A stretch of 64,000 bases of DNA, from positions 62,001 to 126,000 of the forward strand of contig CAVZCJ010000016.1 of NCBI GenBank assembly GCA_963773625.1, read 5' to 3'. Shown piece after piece: positions 25,915-35,399 of the stretch. Source of the stretch: DATARH01 sp963773625. Lineage in GTDB: Bacteria > Pseudomonadota > Alphaproteobacteria > ATCC43930 > CGMCC-115725. Both the position numbers and the translations under genes were made by a program. Position 1 is the stretch's first letter. Each line of letters starts with the position of its first letter. The notes under the pieces were generated by a model. The model did no database searches, was not told where the DNA came from, and was given only the letters and a program-made list of their open reading frames with translations.

Positions 25915-27291
25915 CAAGGCTCGCGCATGGATTCGCCGAAGACCGCTCACGACGCCGCCGACCAGGTAGCCGAATAGCGAGCGGGTGCCGACATGGATGT
26001 CGCCGATGAGGGTCATGCCCGGGACCAGCCGGAAGCTCTTCGGGACATTGCGCAGCGCTACCGGGTCGAGGGAGACGCGGACCTTGTAGTAGGGCTCGGC
26101 GGGCTGGCCGTTATCGTCGGTGGTGAAAGTGCCCTCGCTGATCGACCGGACCTTGCCGTCGGCCGTACCGTGCTCGACGAAGTTGAACGGGTCGAGCTTG
26201 ACCGTGGTCTTGTCGCCGACGCGGATGAAGCCGATATCGCGCGCGGCGATGTGCAGCTCGGCCTCGAGCGGCGATTTGAGCGGCGCCAGGTAGATCAGCG
26301 GCTCGCCCTGGTTCATCACCGAGGCCGATGACAGCTTGGCGAGCTTCAGCACCATGGCATTCTCGGGCGCCACGAGCTGAACCAAGTCCATGTGTTTGGT
26401 GGCTTTGGTGAGCTGCTCGAGCGCGCCGTCGCGGTCGCCCTGGGCCTTCACCAGCTCCTGGCTGACCTGGGCGTACCATTGCTGGATGAAGGCGTCGCGG
26501 GTCGCGGTGGTCGCATCGAGCTGGTGCTGCGCTTCCTGCATCGCGTTGCGGTCGAATTCGAGGGTGCGCTGGATTTCGAGCTTCTGGTCGGTCGCGGTCA
26601 ACAGGTTGAGCCGGCTGCCGACCTGGGCGGCGGCGAGCGTCGCCCGCATGTTTTCGATCTCCTGGGAGATCTTGGCGCGGTCGCCGTAGCGCGCGGCGTC
26701 GGCCTGGTATTTCTGCATCGTCGCCTTGTACTGCGCGATCTGCTCGTCATAGCTGCGCACCTGCGCGTCGTATTGCGACTTTGCGCTGCAGGTAGTAGTC
26801 GCTGCTGCATCGCGATATAGGTGTTGGCGACCTTGTCCGTCGACGGCGCCATGTCGAACGGCTTTTGCGCCAGTTCGGCCTGGCAGCGGGCGATCTGCGC
26901 GTTGAGGCTGGCGACCTGCGCCTTCAGGGCGCCGACATCGGCGGTGCTGAAGGTCGGGTCGAGGGTCGCCAGCAGCTCGCCCTGCTTGACGACTCTGGCC
27001 CTCATGCACGTCGAGCGACTTGATGATCGACTGATCGAGCGCCCCGAGCACGATGGTGGGCTCGACCGTGACGATCGAGCCAGACTTCGAGGTGACGACA
27101 CGGTCGATCCGCATCGTCATCGTGATGAGCGCGAGCATGAGGAACATCCCCAGCAACACGAACAGCGTGATGCGGGCCTGCACCGGCTCCGGCCCCGCGA
27201 GGATCTCGGCCGTTTCGGACTGGAAGATCCGGACTTCGCGGCCGGAGTCCAGGCTAGGCGGTGTTCGCAGGACGGAAAGAAATGACTTCAT
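25914..27291 (-). pseudogene. HlyD-type membrane fusion protein, frameshifted
   Basis: The periplasmic adaptor of a type I secretion system. A membrane anchor (ITLFVLLGMFLMLALITMTM) is followed by lipoyl/coiled-coil parts (VVKQGELLATLDPTFSTADVGALKAQ, KSQYDAQVRSYDEQIAQYK) and the beta-barrel (PLKSPLEAELHIAARDIGFIRVGD), ending FGYLVGGVVSGLGESMREP. Frameshifts occur near 26995, near 26780-26815 and near 25940; removing one base at the last restores the family C-terminus and a TGA at 25916-25914. The ATG at 27291 lies inside the end of the ABC exporter gene. Either assembly errors or a decaying gene. Confidence 0.8.
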
Positions 27292-29508
27292 GCGTCGGCC
27301 TGGGCAGGAGGTGCTGGTGCTGCTGGTGCCAGAGATTGCTGTAGATGTCGCAGCGCTCGAGCAGCTCGCCGTGCGTGCCGATGTCGTAGACCGCGCCCGC
27401 GCTCGAGCACGAGGATCGAGTCGGCGGCGACCAGCGACGACAGCCGGTGCGAGATGATGATCAGGGTGCGGCCTTCGGCGATGCGCATCAGGTTGGCGTT
27501 GACGATCGCCTCGCTCTCGGCGTCGAGCGCGCTCGTCGCCTCGTCGAGGATCAGGATGCGCGGATCGGTGATCAGCGCGCGGGCGATCGCCAGGCGCTGG
27601 CGCTGGCCGCCCGACAGGTTGGGCGAGCCTTCGTAGATATAGGTGTCGTAGCCGCGCGGCAGCCGCTCGATGAATTCCTCGGCGCCGGCGAGCCGCGCCG
27701 CGCGCACGACCTCGTCAAAGGTCGCGTCGGGCTTGCCGGCGGCGATGGTCTCGCGGATCGTGCCGCTGAACAGGAAGTTCTCCTGCAGGACCACGCCGAG
27801 GCTGCCGCGCAGATGGTCGACGTCGTATTCGCGCAGATCGATGCCGTCGATCTTGATCAGGCCCTCGTAATTGGAATGCAACAGCTGCAGCAGCCGGGTG
27901 ACGGTGGTCTTGCCCGAGCCGCTGCGGCCCATGATGCCGAAGATCGAGCCCTCGGGGATGGTGAACGACACGTCGTCGAGCGCCGGGCTCGAGGTGCCGA
28001 TGATAGCGGAAGCGGACGTCGGAGAACTCGACGCGGCCGACGACCGGGGTGCGGACGCCGCTCTGGCGTGGCCTTCCTCGGGCGGCTGGTTGACGAGCTT
28101 GCCGATGACCGCCACCGCCAGCCGCACCTCGTCGTATTGGGTGATCAGCTGCGCCAGCTGGACCAGCGGCTGGGCGACGCGCTGCGTCAGCATCATGAAG
28201 GCGAACAGCGCGCCGACATAGACCTGCTCCTTGGTGTAGATCGCCATGAAGACGGCGAGCGCGAAGACGCCGCTCGTCATCATCCGCTCGAGCGGGGTGA
28301 CGACGGTCTGCACGACATTCGCGGTTCGCCCTTCGTCGAAGCGCAGCCGCGCGGCCTTGGCGACCTGGACGTCCCAGTCGTGGCGCCGGCGCGCGTCGAG
28401 CGCCAGCGACTTGACCGTGCGGATGCCGATGCAGCGTCTCGACGAGAAACGCGCCCTTTTCGCCCTCCGCTGCAAAGACCGCCGCGCTGCGTTGCGCGCA
28501 CCGCCGGCAGCCGGATGATGATCCACCCGCAGATCAAGCGGCGCAAAGCCGAGCACGAAGAACGTCAGCAGCGGGCTGAAGAAGAACATGATCGGCAGGA
28601 AGACGACCAGCACCATCGACGTCGAGCACGGTGCCGAACAACTGCCCGGTGAGAAAATTGCGGATGCGATGCATCTCGCTCATGTCGCGGGTGATCTCGC
28701 CGACGGGCATGCGCTCGAAGAAAGTCGATCGGCAGGTTGAGGACCTTGTCGAACATGTAGGTCGACAGCTTGGCGTCGACCCGCTGGGTGACATGCAGCA
28801 CCAGGTAGCGGCGCAGATAGCCGAACGCGGTCTCGAACCCGACCAGCACCAGCATCGCGATGCATAGCACCGCGAAGGTGTCGAGACTGCCGTAATAGAG
28901 CACCCGGTCGATCAGGAGGCGCCAGAACATGATCGGCGCGATCGCCAGGAGGCTCAGCGTCAACGCGGCGATGCCGATATCGCGGGCGATTTTGCGGTCG
29001 CGCAATAGCTGGCTGACCAGCAGCCATATCCCGAACGGCTGGTCCTCGTCGCGCAGGTTGTAGTCGCGCTTGAACAATAGGACGTCGCCGGTCCAGGCCG
29101 AGGCGAACCGCTGCTCATCGAGGATGAGCGGAGCATCTTCGTGTGCGTTCGGGTCCTGCAGCACGACGGAAGGCGGCTGCGTCGCCGGCATTGACGTAAC
29201 GCAGCACCATCGCGTTGCCGTTGCGCAGCAGCACGATCGCGGGCAGCGCCTTCGCCGAGCCCGGCCAGCTCGGGCCAGGTGAGCCTGACGCTTGTCGCGC
29301 GCAGCCCCGAGGCATGGGCGATGTTGATGAGCTGAGCGACCGAGGGCTGCCCGGGTTCGAGCAGGTGGTCGTGGACAAGTTGCGGGACGGCCAGCTGCAG
29401 CCCGCAATGGCGGGCGACGATGACGAGCGAGCCCAGCAGCGACAGCCCGGACGCGGCCACGTGATCGCCGGGCGCTGCTTCGGTCGGGCTTGGCTCGACG
29501 GAAACCAT
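27254..29508 (-). pseudogene. Type I secretion ABC exporter with C39-like domain, many frameshifts
   Basis: An HlyB-like inner-membrane exporter of about 740 residues. The N-terminal C39-like domain (LSLLGSLVIVARHCGLQLAV) lacks the catalytic cysteine of true C39 peptidases, as in RTX exporters. Then come six membrane helices (LSLLAIAPIMFWRLLIDRVL onwards) and the ATPase: Walker A GRSGSGKTT, signature LSGGQRQRLAIARAL, Walker B ILILDEATSALD, and ISHRLSS. At least eight shifts are visible, near 29252, 29178, 28730, 28620, 28540, 28440, 28065-28000 and 27405. Conserved sequence resumes each time. After correction the end (TAG at 27256-27254) overlaps hlyD. GGGAGAG precedes the ATG. Confidence 0.8.
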
Positions 29509-29625
29509 CAGGCTCTCCCGGTTGACGTATCGCCGCCGCGACGGCGGATGTCCACCTTGTTCACCGGCCGCAATCCGGCCGACCCCGCCATCGGCATCCC
29601 GCCATGTCCAGCGGCAGGCCGCCGC

Positions 29626-30330
29626 TCAAGAACCGGCAACCACGTCGCTGACAAAGCGGTAACCCTGGCGGAACTCGGTTTTTATCAGATGTTGCGTCGG
29701 TTCGCCAACCGAGCGCAACTTGGTGCGCAGCCGGTTGACCACGACGTCGATCGCCCGGTCTGTCGCCGGCCGGTGTTTCCCGTAGAGCGCCTCGGCGAGG
29801 GCGAGGCGGGTCTGTATCTCCCACGGGTTGGCGGCGAAATGGGCCAACAACCGGCTTTCCGCCGTGGTGAGGTGGATCTGCGCGCCGCCCGGAGCGGCAA
29901 TTAGGTTCTGGTGGGGTCTGAAGGTGACGCCGGCGAAGTTCAGCGCCGCGGCCTCTCGCGCCGGCGGCGCGCTGGTCTGGCCGTTGACGCGGACGATCTG
30001 CTGGAGCACCTCGTTCAGGGTCACGACGTCGACCGGGCTGGCGATACACTCGGCGGCGCCGGCGATACGGTAGTCCCTTTCGCACTCGGCGCCCGGCTCG
30101 CAGACGACAAGGATCGGTACGCTGCTCTGCCGTCGGATCTTTACGATCATGCCTGTGGCGCCGCCATTGGCATGACTCAAATCGAGAACCACCACGTCGG
30201 GCTTGGCTTCGCGCAGAAGATCGAAAAAACGGCTTTCCCGTGCAGCGTCGTCCACCTGAACAATGGCGTCTTCCCCTCCTGGAATGGAGAAGTCGTCACG
30301 GGCTATGATGATCGTCGTTGCTGCGGACAT
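29626..30330 (-). CDS. OmpR-type response regulator with degenerate receiver
   Basis: A 234-residue DNA-binding regulator upstream of the type I secretion genes. Residues 1-115 look like a receiver: D50 in VVVLDLSHANGG is kept, but the conserved lysine-proline is replaced by S98-P99 and the N-terminal acidic pair is altered. The C-terminal winged helix is clear (LTTAESRLLAHFAANP, ALYGKHRPATDRAIDVVVNRLRTKL, TEFRQGYRFV). No histidine kinase is nearby, so it may be controlled without phosphorylation. The ATG is at 30330; the exporter starts 117 bp downstream on the same strand. Confidence 0.88.
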   Translation of the reverse strand: MSAATTIIIARDDFSIPGGEDAIVQVDDAARESRFFDLLREAKPDVVVLDLSHANGGATGMIVKIRRQSSVPILVVCEPGAECERDYRIAGAAECIASPVDVVTLNEVLQQIVRVNGQTSAPPAREAAALNFAGVTFRPHQNLIAAPGGAQIHLTTAESRLLAHFAANPWEIQTRLALAEALYGKHRPATDRAIDVVVNRLRTKLRSVGEPTQHLIKTEFRQGYRFVSDVVAGS

Positions 30331-30655
30331 GCCTCTGACTCTTTGCTACTCGTACAAGCTGGAGATGACGACCGGGTTAAGCCGTTTCTTGTTGGCTCGG
30401 CTGCGTGCTCGATTCATTCGGGTCAAGCAAATCACGGTCGAGGGATGCTCTGTATGCGCCAAGTAAGTTTTTGCAACTCGGCGGCCAACGGGGGGTTTTC
30501 GCTTGGGCGCGAGGTTCTGCAATAATTTAGAACAAATTGAAACAACTTTCACAGTTAACAAATGTGGCGGAGATCGCCCTCCGGACTCTGGCATCCGGTG
30601 CGTGCGCCTGTCGCAATGTTCGCTAAATCTCGGGAATCTTTAAACGTTCGCGCGA
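30331..30655. promoter_or_regulatory. Intergenic region upstream of the secretion-locus regulator
   Basis: 325 bp without a credible gene. Positions about 30515-30570 are markedly AT-rich (AATAATTTAGAACAAATTG and GTTAACAAATG), unlike the flanks. It separates the glycosyltransferase gene, which ends at 30656, from the regulator, which starts at 30330. A promoter for the regulator and secretion genes is expected here. A CTTGACC on the minus strand near 30424 is a weak -35 candidate without a matching -10. Confidence 0.3.
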
Positions 30656-31906
30656 TCAACCATTGGCGGCGAGCGACAGGGACGACTTTTTGCCGCGCCC
30701 GACCAACCGCCGCATCAGCCGCAGATACGCCGGCAGACATACGGTCTTGAGGTCATAGCGTTCGACGACGGTGCGCCGTGCATTGATGCGCATCTGCTCC
30801 TCATCTTCGGGATGAGCGAGCGCATCGCAGAGGCGGTCGGCCAGGGCATCGGTATCGAAGAAGTCGACAAGATGGCCGTTTGCGCCGTCGCGGATCACTT
30901 CCTCGACCGGCGCGGTGCGCGACGCGATGACCGGGCACCCGGCGGCCATCGCCTCGAGCAGCGACCACGACAAGACGAAAGGATAGGTCAAGTAGATGTG
31001 CGCCGACGAAATCCGCAGCATCGCGAGATATTGCGGATAAGGCAGCCGCCCGAGAAAATGCACGCGGCTGAGATCGAGCCGGCCATCGAGTTCGGCGAGC
31101 ATCTGCTGACGCCAGCTGGCGGCTCCTGTCGGGCGGCGCCCGTAGCTGACATCGTTGCCGCCGACGATCAGCACCCGCGCCGCGGGATGGCGGGCGAGCA
31201 GCTTCGGCAGGGTCCGCATCATGACGTGAAAGCCGCGATACGGTTCGAGGTTGCGGGCGCTGTAGGTGACCACGGGATCGCGCCGCGACAGCATCAGCCC
31301 GCCCGCCAGCCAGAGCTGTGTGGTCGGGTCGGGCCGGACGAGTTCGGTATCGATCCCCTCATGGATGACGCTGATTCCCCGGCGAAAGCGCTCGGGATAT
31401 TGGTTGCGCTGAAACTCGGTCGGGGTTTGCCCCCAATCGGCGGTCTCGAGGCCGAGCAGATTGACCGCGTTGCGGGTGCGTATCCGCATGCGGTCGGTGT
31501 CGGTCGGCGGAAATTCGGGGTCGAAATCGAGGTCGCTGTCGTCGGCGCGATAGAAGAACTCGAAATAGCCGAGCAGCGGCACGCCCGGCCAACAATCCTT
31601 GATGTAAAGGATCTCGCCCCAGCCATTGTGCCCGACGACCAGATCGGGGGTGAAGCCCTCGCGCTTCAAATTCTCGCAAATGCGGAAGACGGCGAGGCCG
31701 TTCTGCACCGCATCGTCGAAATCCCGCGTGAACGGGTGCGCGCCTTGCGGCGAGGATGGCGGCGCGTAAACGATCTTGCGCACCCCGGCCAGCTCGCGCT
31801 CGCGCTGCTGCGTGATGAACACCACGGTGTCGCCGTTCTCGACAAGATGCCGCGCGGCATGGACGTATTGGCCTGGGAAGTTCTGGTGGACGAACAGCCA
31901 GTTCAT
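30656..31906 (-). CDS. GT4-family glycosyltransferase
   Basis: A 416-residue retaining glycosyltransferase. The N-terminal domain starts MNWLFVHQNFPGQYVH, an arrangement seen in bacterial GT4 enzymes of exopolysaccharide or lipopolysaccharide clusters. The C-terminal Rossmann domain has VLIVGGNDVSYG, VHFLGRLPYPQYLAML and the nucleotide-sugar signature LSWSLLEAMAAGCPVIAS. ATG 31906 is chosen over a longer frame that lacks family similarity. It follows the methyltransferase on the same strand with 28 bp between, so the two are probably one operon modifying a glycan. Acceptor unknown. Confidence 0.88.
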   Translation of the reverse strand: MNWLFVHQNFPGQYVHAARHLVENGDTVVFITQQRERELAGVRKIVYAPPSSPQGAHPFTRDFDDAVQNGLAVFRICENLKREGFTPDLVVGHNGWGEILYIKDCWPGVPLLGYFEFFYRADDSDLDFDPEFPPTDTDRMRIRTRNAVNLLGLETADWGQTPTEFQRNQYPERFRRGISVIHEGIDTELVRPDPTTQLWLAGGLMLSRRDPVVTYSARNLEPYRGFHVMMRTLPKLLARHPAARVLIVGGNDVSYGRRPTGAASWRQQMLAELDGRLDLSRVHFLGRLPYPQYLAMLRISSAHIYLTYPFVLSWSLLEAMAAGCPVIASRTAPVEEVIRDGANGHLVDFFDTDALADRLCDALAHPEDEEQMRINARRTVVERYDLKTVCLPAYLRLMRRLVGRGKKSSLSLAANG

Positions 31907-31934
31907 CGCCGGCGGCCGGGGCGACACGTCTTGC

Positions 31935-32549
31935 TCATGAGTGCCGCTTGTAGGCGCGCGCCCACAGCGCGAACCCGTCGCGGCTGACCGCGATCTCGGC
32001 AAATCCCGCGTCGTCGAGCAGCCGGTTCAGCGTGCGCGCGGTAAACCCGGTCTTGTGCGCCATGTGCAGATTGCCATGCGCGAGCGAGGCGGCATGCCCG
32101 AAGATCATGTCGAGCGGCGAGATCGGTCCGCTCGGCGACAGGTACGCCTCATCCTCGAGTTCGCCGGCCACGACCAGCTCGGCGATCTTCTGCAGGTCCG
32201 GCATGGTCAACAGCAGCATCCCGCCTGGGCGCAGCACGCGCAGAAACTCGGACAAGGCGACCGGGACCTCGTGGCGGTGCAGGTGTTCGAGATTGTGCGA
32301 CGACCAGATCGCGTCGATCGATCCGCTCGCCAGCGGCTGCATATCGATCATCGAGCACACGATGTCGGGATTGACCGCCGGGTCGATGTCGAGGCGCAAC
32401 TCGCGCCACTCGGCGCCCTCGAACGACGGATGCAAGCGCTGCCCGACAAAGCCGCAGCCGACATTGAGCACGACCTTGGAAGGACCGGTCGCGGCGCCAG
32501 CCGTGCTTGGGCTGTCGTTATCGGGAAATCCGGAAAACCGATCGCTCAC
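31935..32549 (-). CDS. SAM-dependent methyltransferase
   Basis: A class I methyltransferase of 204 residues. Motif I is VVLNVGCGFVGQRLHP, the acidic end of strand 2 is LRLDIDPAV, and WSSHNLEHLHRHEV plus LRVLRPGGMLLLTMPDLQ are the methyltransferase-11 signatures. The start at GTG 32549 is the first in frame. Pairing with the downstream glycosyltransferase suggests sugar or lipid methylation in envelope glycan synthesis. Divergent from hslV. Confidence 0.87.
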   Translation of the reverse strand: MSDRFSGFPDNDSPSTAGAATGPSKVVLNVGCGFVGQRLHPSFEGAEWRELRLDIDPAVNPDIVCSMIDMQPLASGSIDAIWSSHNLEHLHRHEVPVALSEFLRVLRPGGMLLLTMPDLQKIAELVVAGELEDEAYLSPSGPISPLDMIFGHAASLAHGNLHMAHKTGFTARTLNRLLDDAGFAEIAVSRDGFALWARAYKRHS

Positions 32550-32662
32550 GCAGGGTTACTCGCGCCGTGCCCCTCTACGCGGAAGGGCTCATTTCATGCC
32601 CGCACTCCTTAACAAACCCTCGACGTGCTCGCCACCTGCTTCTGACCTTCCGCGCCGTTCCG

Positions 32663-32690
32663 CTTGACGGCTCGCGCCGCAGCATTACAT
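32663..32690 (+). promoter_or_regulatory. Candidate heat-shock promoter of hslVU
   Basis: CTTGAC (32663-32668) and CATTACAT (32683-32690), 14 bp apart, lie 38 bp before the hslV start. They loosely match the RpoH consensus (CTTGAA and CCATNT). hslVU is RpoH-controlled in many proteobacteria. The match is weak, so this is only a candidate. Confidence 0.3.
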
Positions 32691-32727
32691 CTGGAGGCTC
32701 CGCGACCCTGCTGGGCTCCTACTGTTG

Positions 32728-33282
32728 ATGGCCTCAAGCTCAGACGACACATGGCATGGCACGACGATCCTTTGCCTGCGCAAGGGCAACGAGGTCGTTG
32801 TCGCCGGTGACGGCCAGGTGACGATGGGCCAGACCATCGTCAAGTCTAACGCGAAGAAGCTGCGCCGCCTCGGCGGAGGATCGGTCATCGCCGGGTTTGC
32901 CGGCGCCACCGCCGACGCGATCGCGCTGTTCGAGCGGCTCGACGCCAAGCTCGAACAACACTCGGGACAGCTGACCCGGGCCTGCGTCGAGCTGACCAAG
33001 GATTGGCGCACCGACCGTTATTTGCGCCGCCTGGAGGCGATGATGGCTGTCGCCGACAAGAACGTGTCGTTGATCCTCTCCGGCACCGGCGATGTGCTCG
33101 AACCCGAGGACGACATTATCGGGATTGGCTCGGGCGGCGGATACGCGCTGGCCGCGGCGCGGGCGCTGATCGGCATCGACGGGCTCGACGCCGAGACGGT
33201 GGCGCGGCGGGCGATGGCGATCGCCGCCGGCATCTGCGTCTATACCAACGACCAAGTCAGCCTCGAAAAGCTGACGATCTGA
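32728..33282 (+). CDS. hslV: ATP-dependent protease subunit HslV
   Basis: The peptidase of the HslUV (ClpQY) protease, an N-terminal-nucleophile hydrolase. A short propeptide (MASSSDDTWHG) precedes the catalytic threonine in TTILCLRKG. Further family motifs are VAGDGQVTMGQTIVK, GFAGATADAIALFERL and the C-terminal GICVYTNDQVSLEKL. Length is 184 residues from ATG 32728; TTG 32725 is also open. hslU begins 6 bp after the stop. Confidence 0.97.
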   Translation: MASSSDDTWHGTTILCLRKGNEVVVAGDGQVTMGQTIVKSNAKKLRRLGGGSVIAGFAGATADAIALFERLDAKLEQHSGQLTRACVELTKDWRTDRYLRRLEAMMAVADKNVSLILSGTGDVLEPEDDIIGIGSGGGYALAAARALIGIDGLDAETVARRAMAIAAGICVYTNDQVSLEKLTI

Positions 33283-33288
33283 GTGCCG

Positions 33289-34614
33289 ATGACCTCTTTC
33301 AGCCCGCGCGAGATCGTCTCCGAACTTGATCGCTTTATCGTCGGCCAGAACGACGCCAAGCGCGCCGTCGCGATCGCGCTGCGCAACCGCTGGCGACGGC
33401 AGCAGATTTCCGCCGATCTGCGCGACGAGGTGCTGCCCAAGAACATCCTGATGATCGGTCCCACCGGGTGCGGCAAGACCGAGATCGCCCGCCGCCTCGC
33501 GCGCCTCGCGCAGGCGCCGTTCGTCAAGGTCGAGGCGACCAAGTTCACCGAGGTTGGCTATGTCGGCCGCGATGTCGAGCAGATCGCGCGCGACCTCGTC
33601 GAGATCGCGATCTCGATGACCCGCGAGCGGTTGCGCAAGGAGGTCACCCCCAAGGCCGAGATGGCCGCCGAGGAACGGGTGCTCGACGCTCTTGTCGGCA
33701 CCAATGCCAGCGCCGACACGCGACAGAAGTTCCGCAAGATGCTGCGCGAGGGTTCGCTCGACGACCGCGAGATCGAGATCACCGTCCAGGAGAACGCCGC
33801 GCCGCAAATGCCGACCTTCGAGATCCCCGGCATGCCTGGCGCGCAGATGGGCATGCTCAATCTCGGCGACATCTTCGGCAAGGCCTTCGGCCAAAAGCCG
33901 TCAGCGCGCAAGACCACCGTCGCCGAGAGTCACCGCATCCTCCTAGCTGAGGAAAGCGACAAGATGCTCGACCAGGAGAGCGTCGTGCGCGAGGCGATCG
34001 CCTCGGTCGAGGAGAACGGCATCGTCTTCCTCGACGAGATCGACAAGATCTGCGGGCGCAGCGAACGTGGCGGCGGGATCGGCGGCGCCGACGTCAGCCG
34101 CGAAGGCGTGCAGCGCGACCTGCTGCCGTTGATCGAGGGCACGACGGTCGCGACCAAGCACGGGCCGGTCAAGACCGACCACATCCTGTTCATCGCGTCG
34201 GGCGCGTTCCATCTGGCCAAGCCGTCGGATCTGCTGCCCGAGCTGCAGGGGCGTCTGCCGATCCGCGTCGAACTGAAGGGGCTCGACCGGGACGATCTCT
34301 GCCGCATCCTCACCGAGCCGCAGGCAAGCCTCATCACCCAATACAAAGCGTTATTGAAGACCGAAGGTGTCGAGCTCGAATTTCGCCAAGACGCGATCGA
34401 GGAGATCGCGCTCCTCGCCGAGCAGATCAACAGCTCGGTCGAGAATATCGGCGCGCGGCGCCTACACACGATTTTGGAGCGCCTGCTCGAGGAAGTGAGC
34501 TTTACGGCCTCGGACCAGCCGGCGGGCACTGAGGTGGTGATCGATGCCGCCTATGTCCGCGAGCGGGTCGGCAGCCTCGCCAAGGACACCGATCTGTCGC
34601 GGTTCATTCTGTAG
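33289..34614 (+). CDS. hslU: ATP-dependent protease ATPase subunit HslU
   Basis: The AAA+ unfoldase that feeds HslV. Walker A GPTGCGKT is at about residues 57-64, the pore region at KVEATKFTEVGYVGRDVEQ, and Walker B VFLDEIDKICGR at about 246. The inserted I-domain spans about residues 110-230. Sensor-2 GARRLHTILERLLEE and the C-terminal DTDLSRFIL, which docks into HslV, are intact. Length is 441 residues. The ATG at 33289 fits family starts (MTSFSPREIVSELD); GTG 33283 is also in frame. Confidence 0.97.
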   Translation: MTSFSPREIVSELDRFIVGQNDAKRAVAIALRNRWRRQQISADLRDEVLPKNILMIGPTGCGKTEIARRLARLAQAPFVKVEATKFTEVGYVGRDVEQIARDLVEIAISMTRERLRKEVTPKAEMAAEERVLDALVGTNASADTRQKFRKMLREGSLDDREIEITVQENAAPQMPTFEIPGMPGAQMGMLNLGDIFGKAFGQKPSARKTTVAESHRILLAEESDKMLDQESVVREAIASVEENGIVFLDEIDKICGRSERGGGIGGADVSREGVQRDLLPLIEGTTVATKHGPVKTDHILFIASGAFHLAKPSDLLPELQGRLPIRVELKGLDRDDLCRILTEPQASLITQYKALLKTEGVELEFRQDAIEEIALLAEQINSSVENIGARRLHTILERLLEEVSFTASDQPAGTEVVIDAAYVRERVGSLAKDTDLSRFIL

Positions 34615-35240
34615 TGAGGCGACGCCTAGCGCTAGGGTTTGCGGTCTGGCTGCTTCTCGTATCGATGGCGGCGCCTGGCGCAAAGGCGATTGAGCCCGCT
34701 TCCGCGGCGCTCCTCGCCGAGATGCGCCGCAGTTTTACCGTCGATGGCAAACCCGTCCCGCCGGAGGTATTTCGCGATTTCGGCGATGGCGACATGGCCG
34801 ATTCCGGGGCTATCTGGGTGACGGTTGACGTCAGGGCCGCGATCGGCAGCAACCTTTATTTCGATCAGATCACCCGGAACGGCGATTGGGTCGCCCAGCG
34901 CAAGGTGCAGACCGCTCCCCTGAGTGATGAACTGGAAGCGTATGAATATATCGGGGCGACCGAAAACGGCCTCCTCGTGGCAGTCACTTCCTATAGCGGC
35001 GGTGGCTCCGGAGTATTCATGACGCTGCACATCCTCGATCTGCCGCCGGCCACGGCCTGGATTCCGATGGCAAGCCCTATGACCGGATCAATCTGACCGA
35101 CATCCGGGCTATTCCGCTCGGCGACCGCTGGTCAGGCGATGTCAGCATCGCAAGAAACGTCACGATCGTCACACCGCGCCGGACCAACCGACGACAGCGG
35201 CGTCCGCAGGACCACGACCATCGAGGCGAGCCGGCCTTAG
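34614..35240 (+). CDS. Secreted hypothetical protein, two compensating frameshifts
   Basis: A likely 208-residue exported protein. It has a signal peptide (MRRRLALGFAVWLLLVSMAAPGAKA) and a mature part with FTVDGKPVPPEVFRDFGDGD, YEYIGATENGLLVAVTSYSG and TLHILDL. The frame shifts near 35045 into GHGLDSDGKPYDRINLTD and RWSGDVSIARNVTIVTP, then back near 35180 to DDSGVRRTTTIEASRP and a TAG at 35238. Without this reading it stops at 35096 after 160 residues. The two shifts cancel, as expected of indel errors. The GTG start overlaps the hslU stop. No family assigned. Confidence 0.6.
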
Positions 35241-35399
35241 CCTCGCCCAAATCTTGCAAATCGCCGAGCATGACGATTTGGCCTATATCGGAAAACCAAT
35301 GGATCGGCCGGAACGCGGCGGCGTTTCGAGATTGACCCATCGTGCGAGCGTGAGCCTAAATCGCGCTTTACCGCCTGAATGCCGGTCGAGGAGACGCGC

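Noticed and set aside
22996..27291. A 1431-residue HlyD-Sel1 fusion protein
   Set aside because: Frame correction gives a normal HlyD ending and an overlapping ATG for the Sel1 gene.
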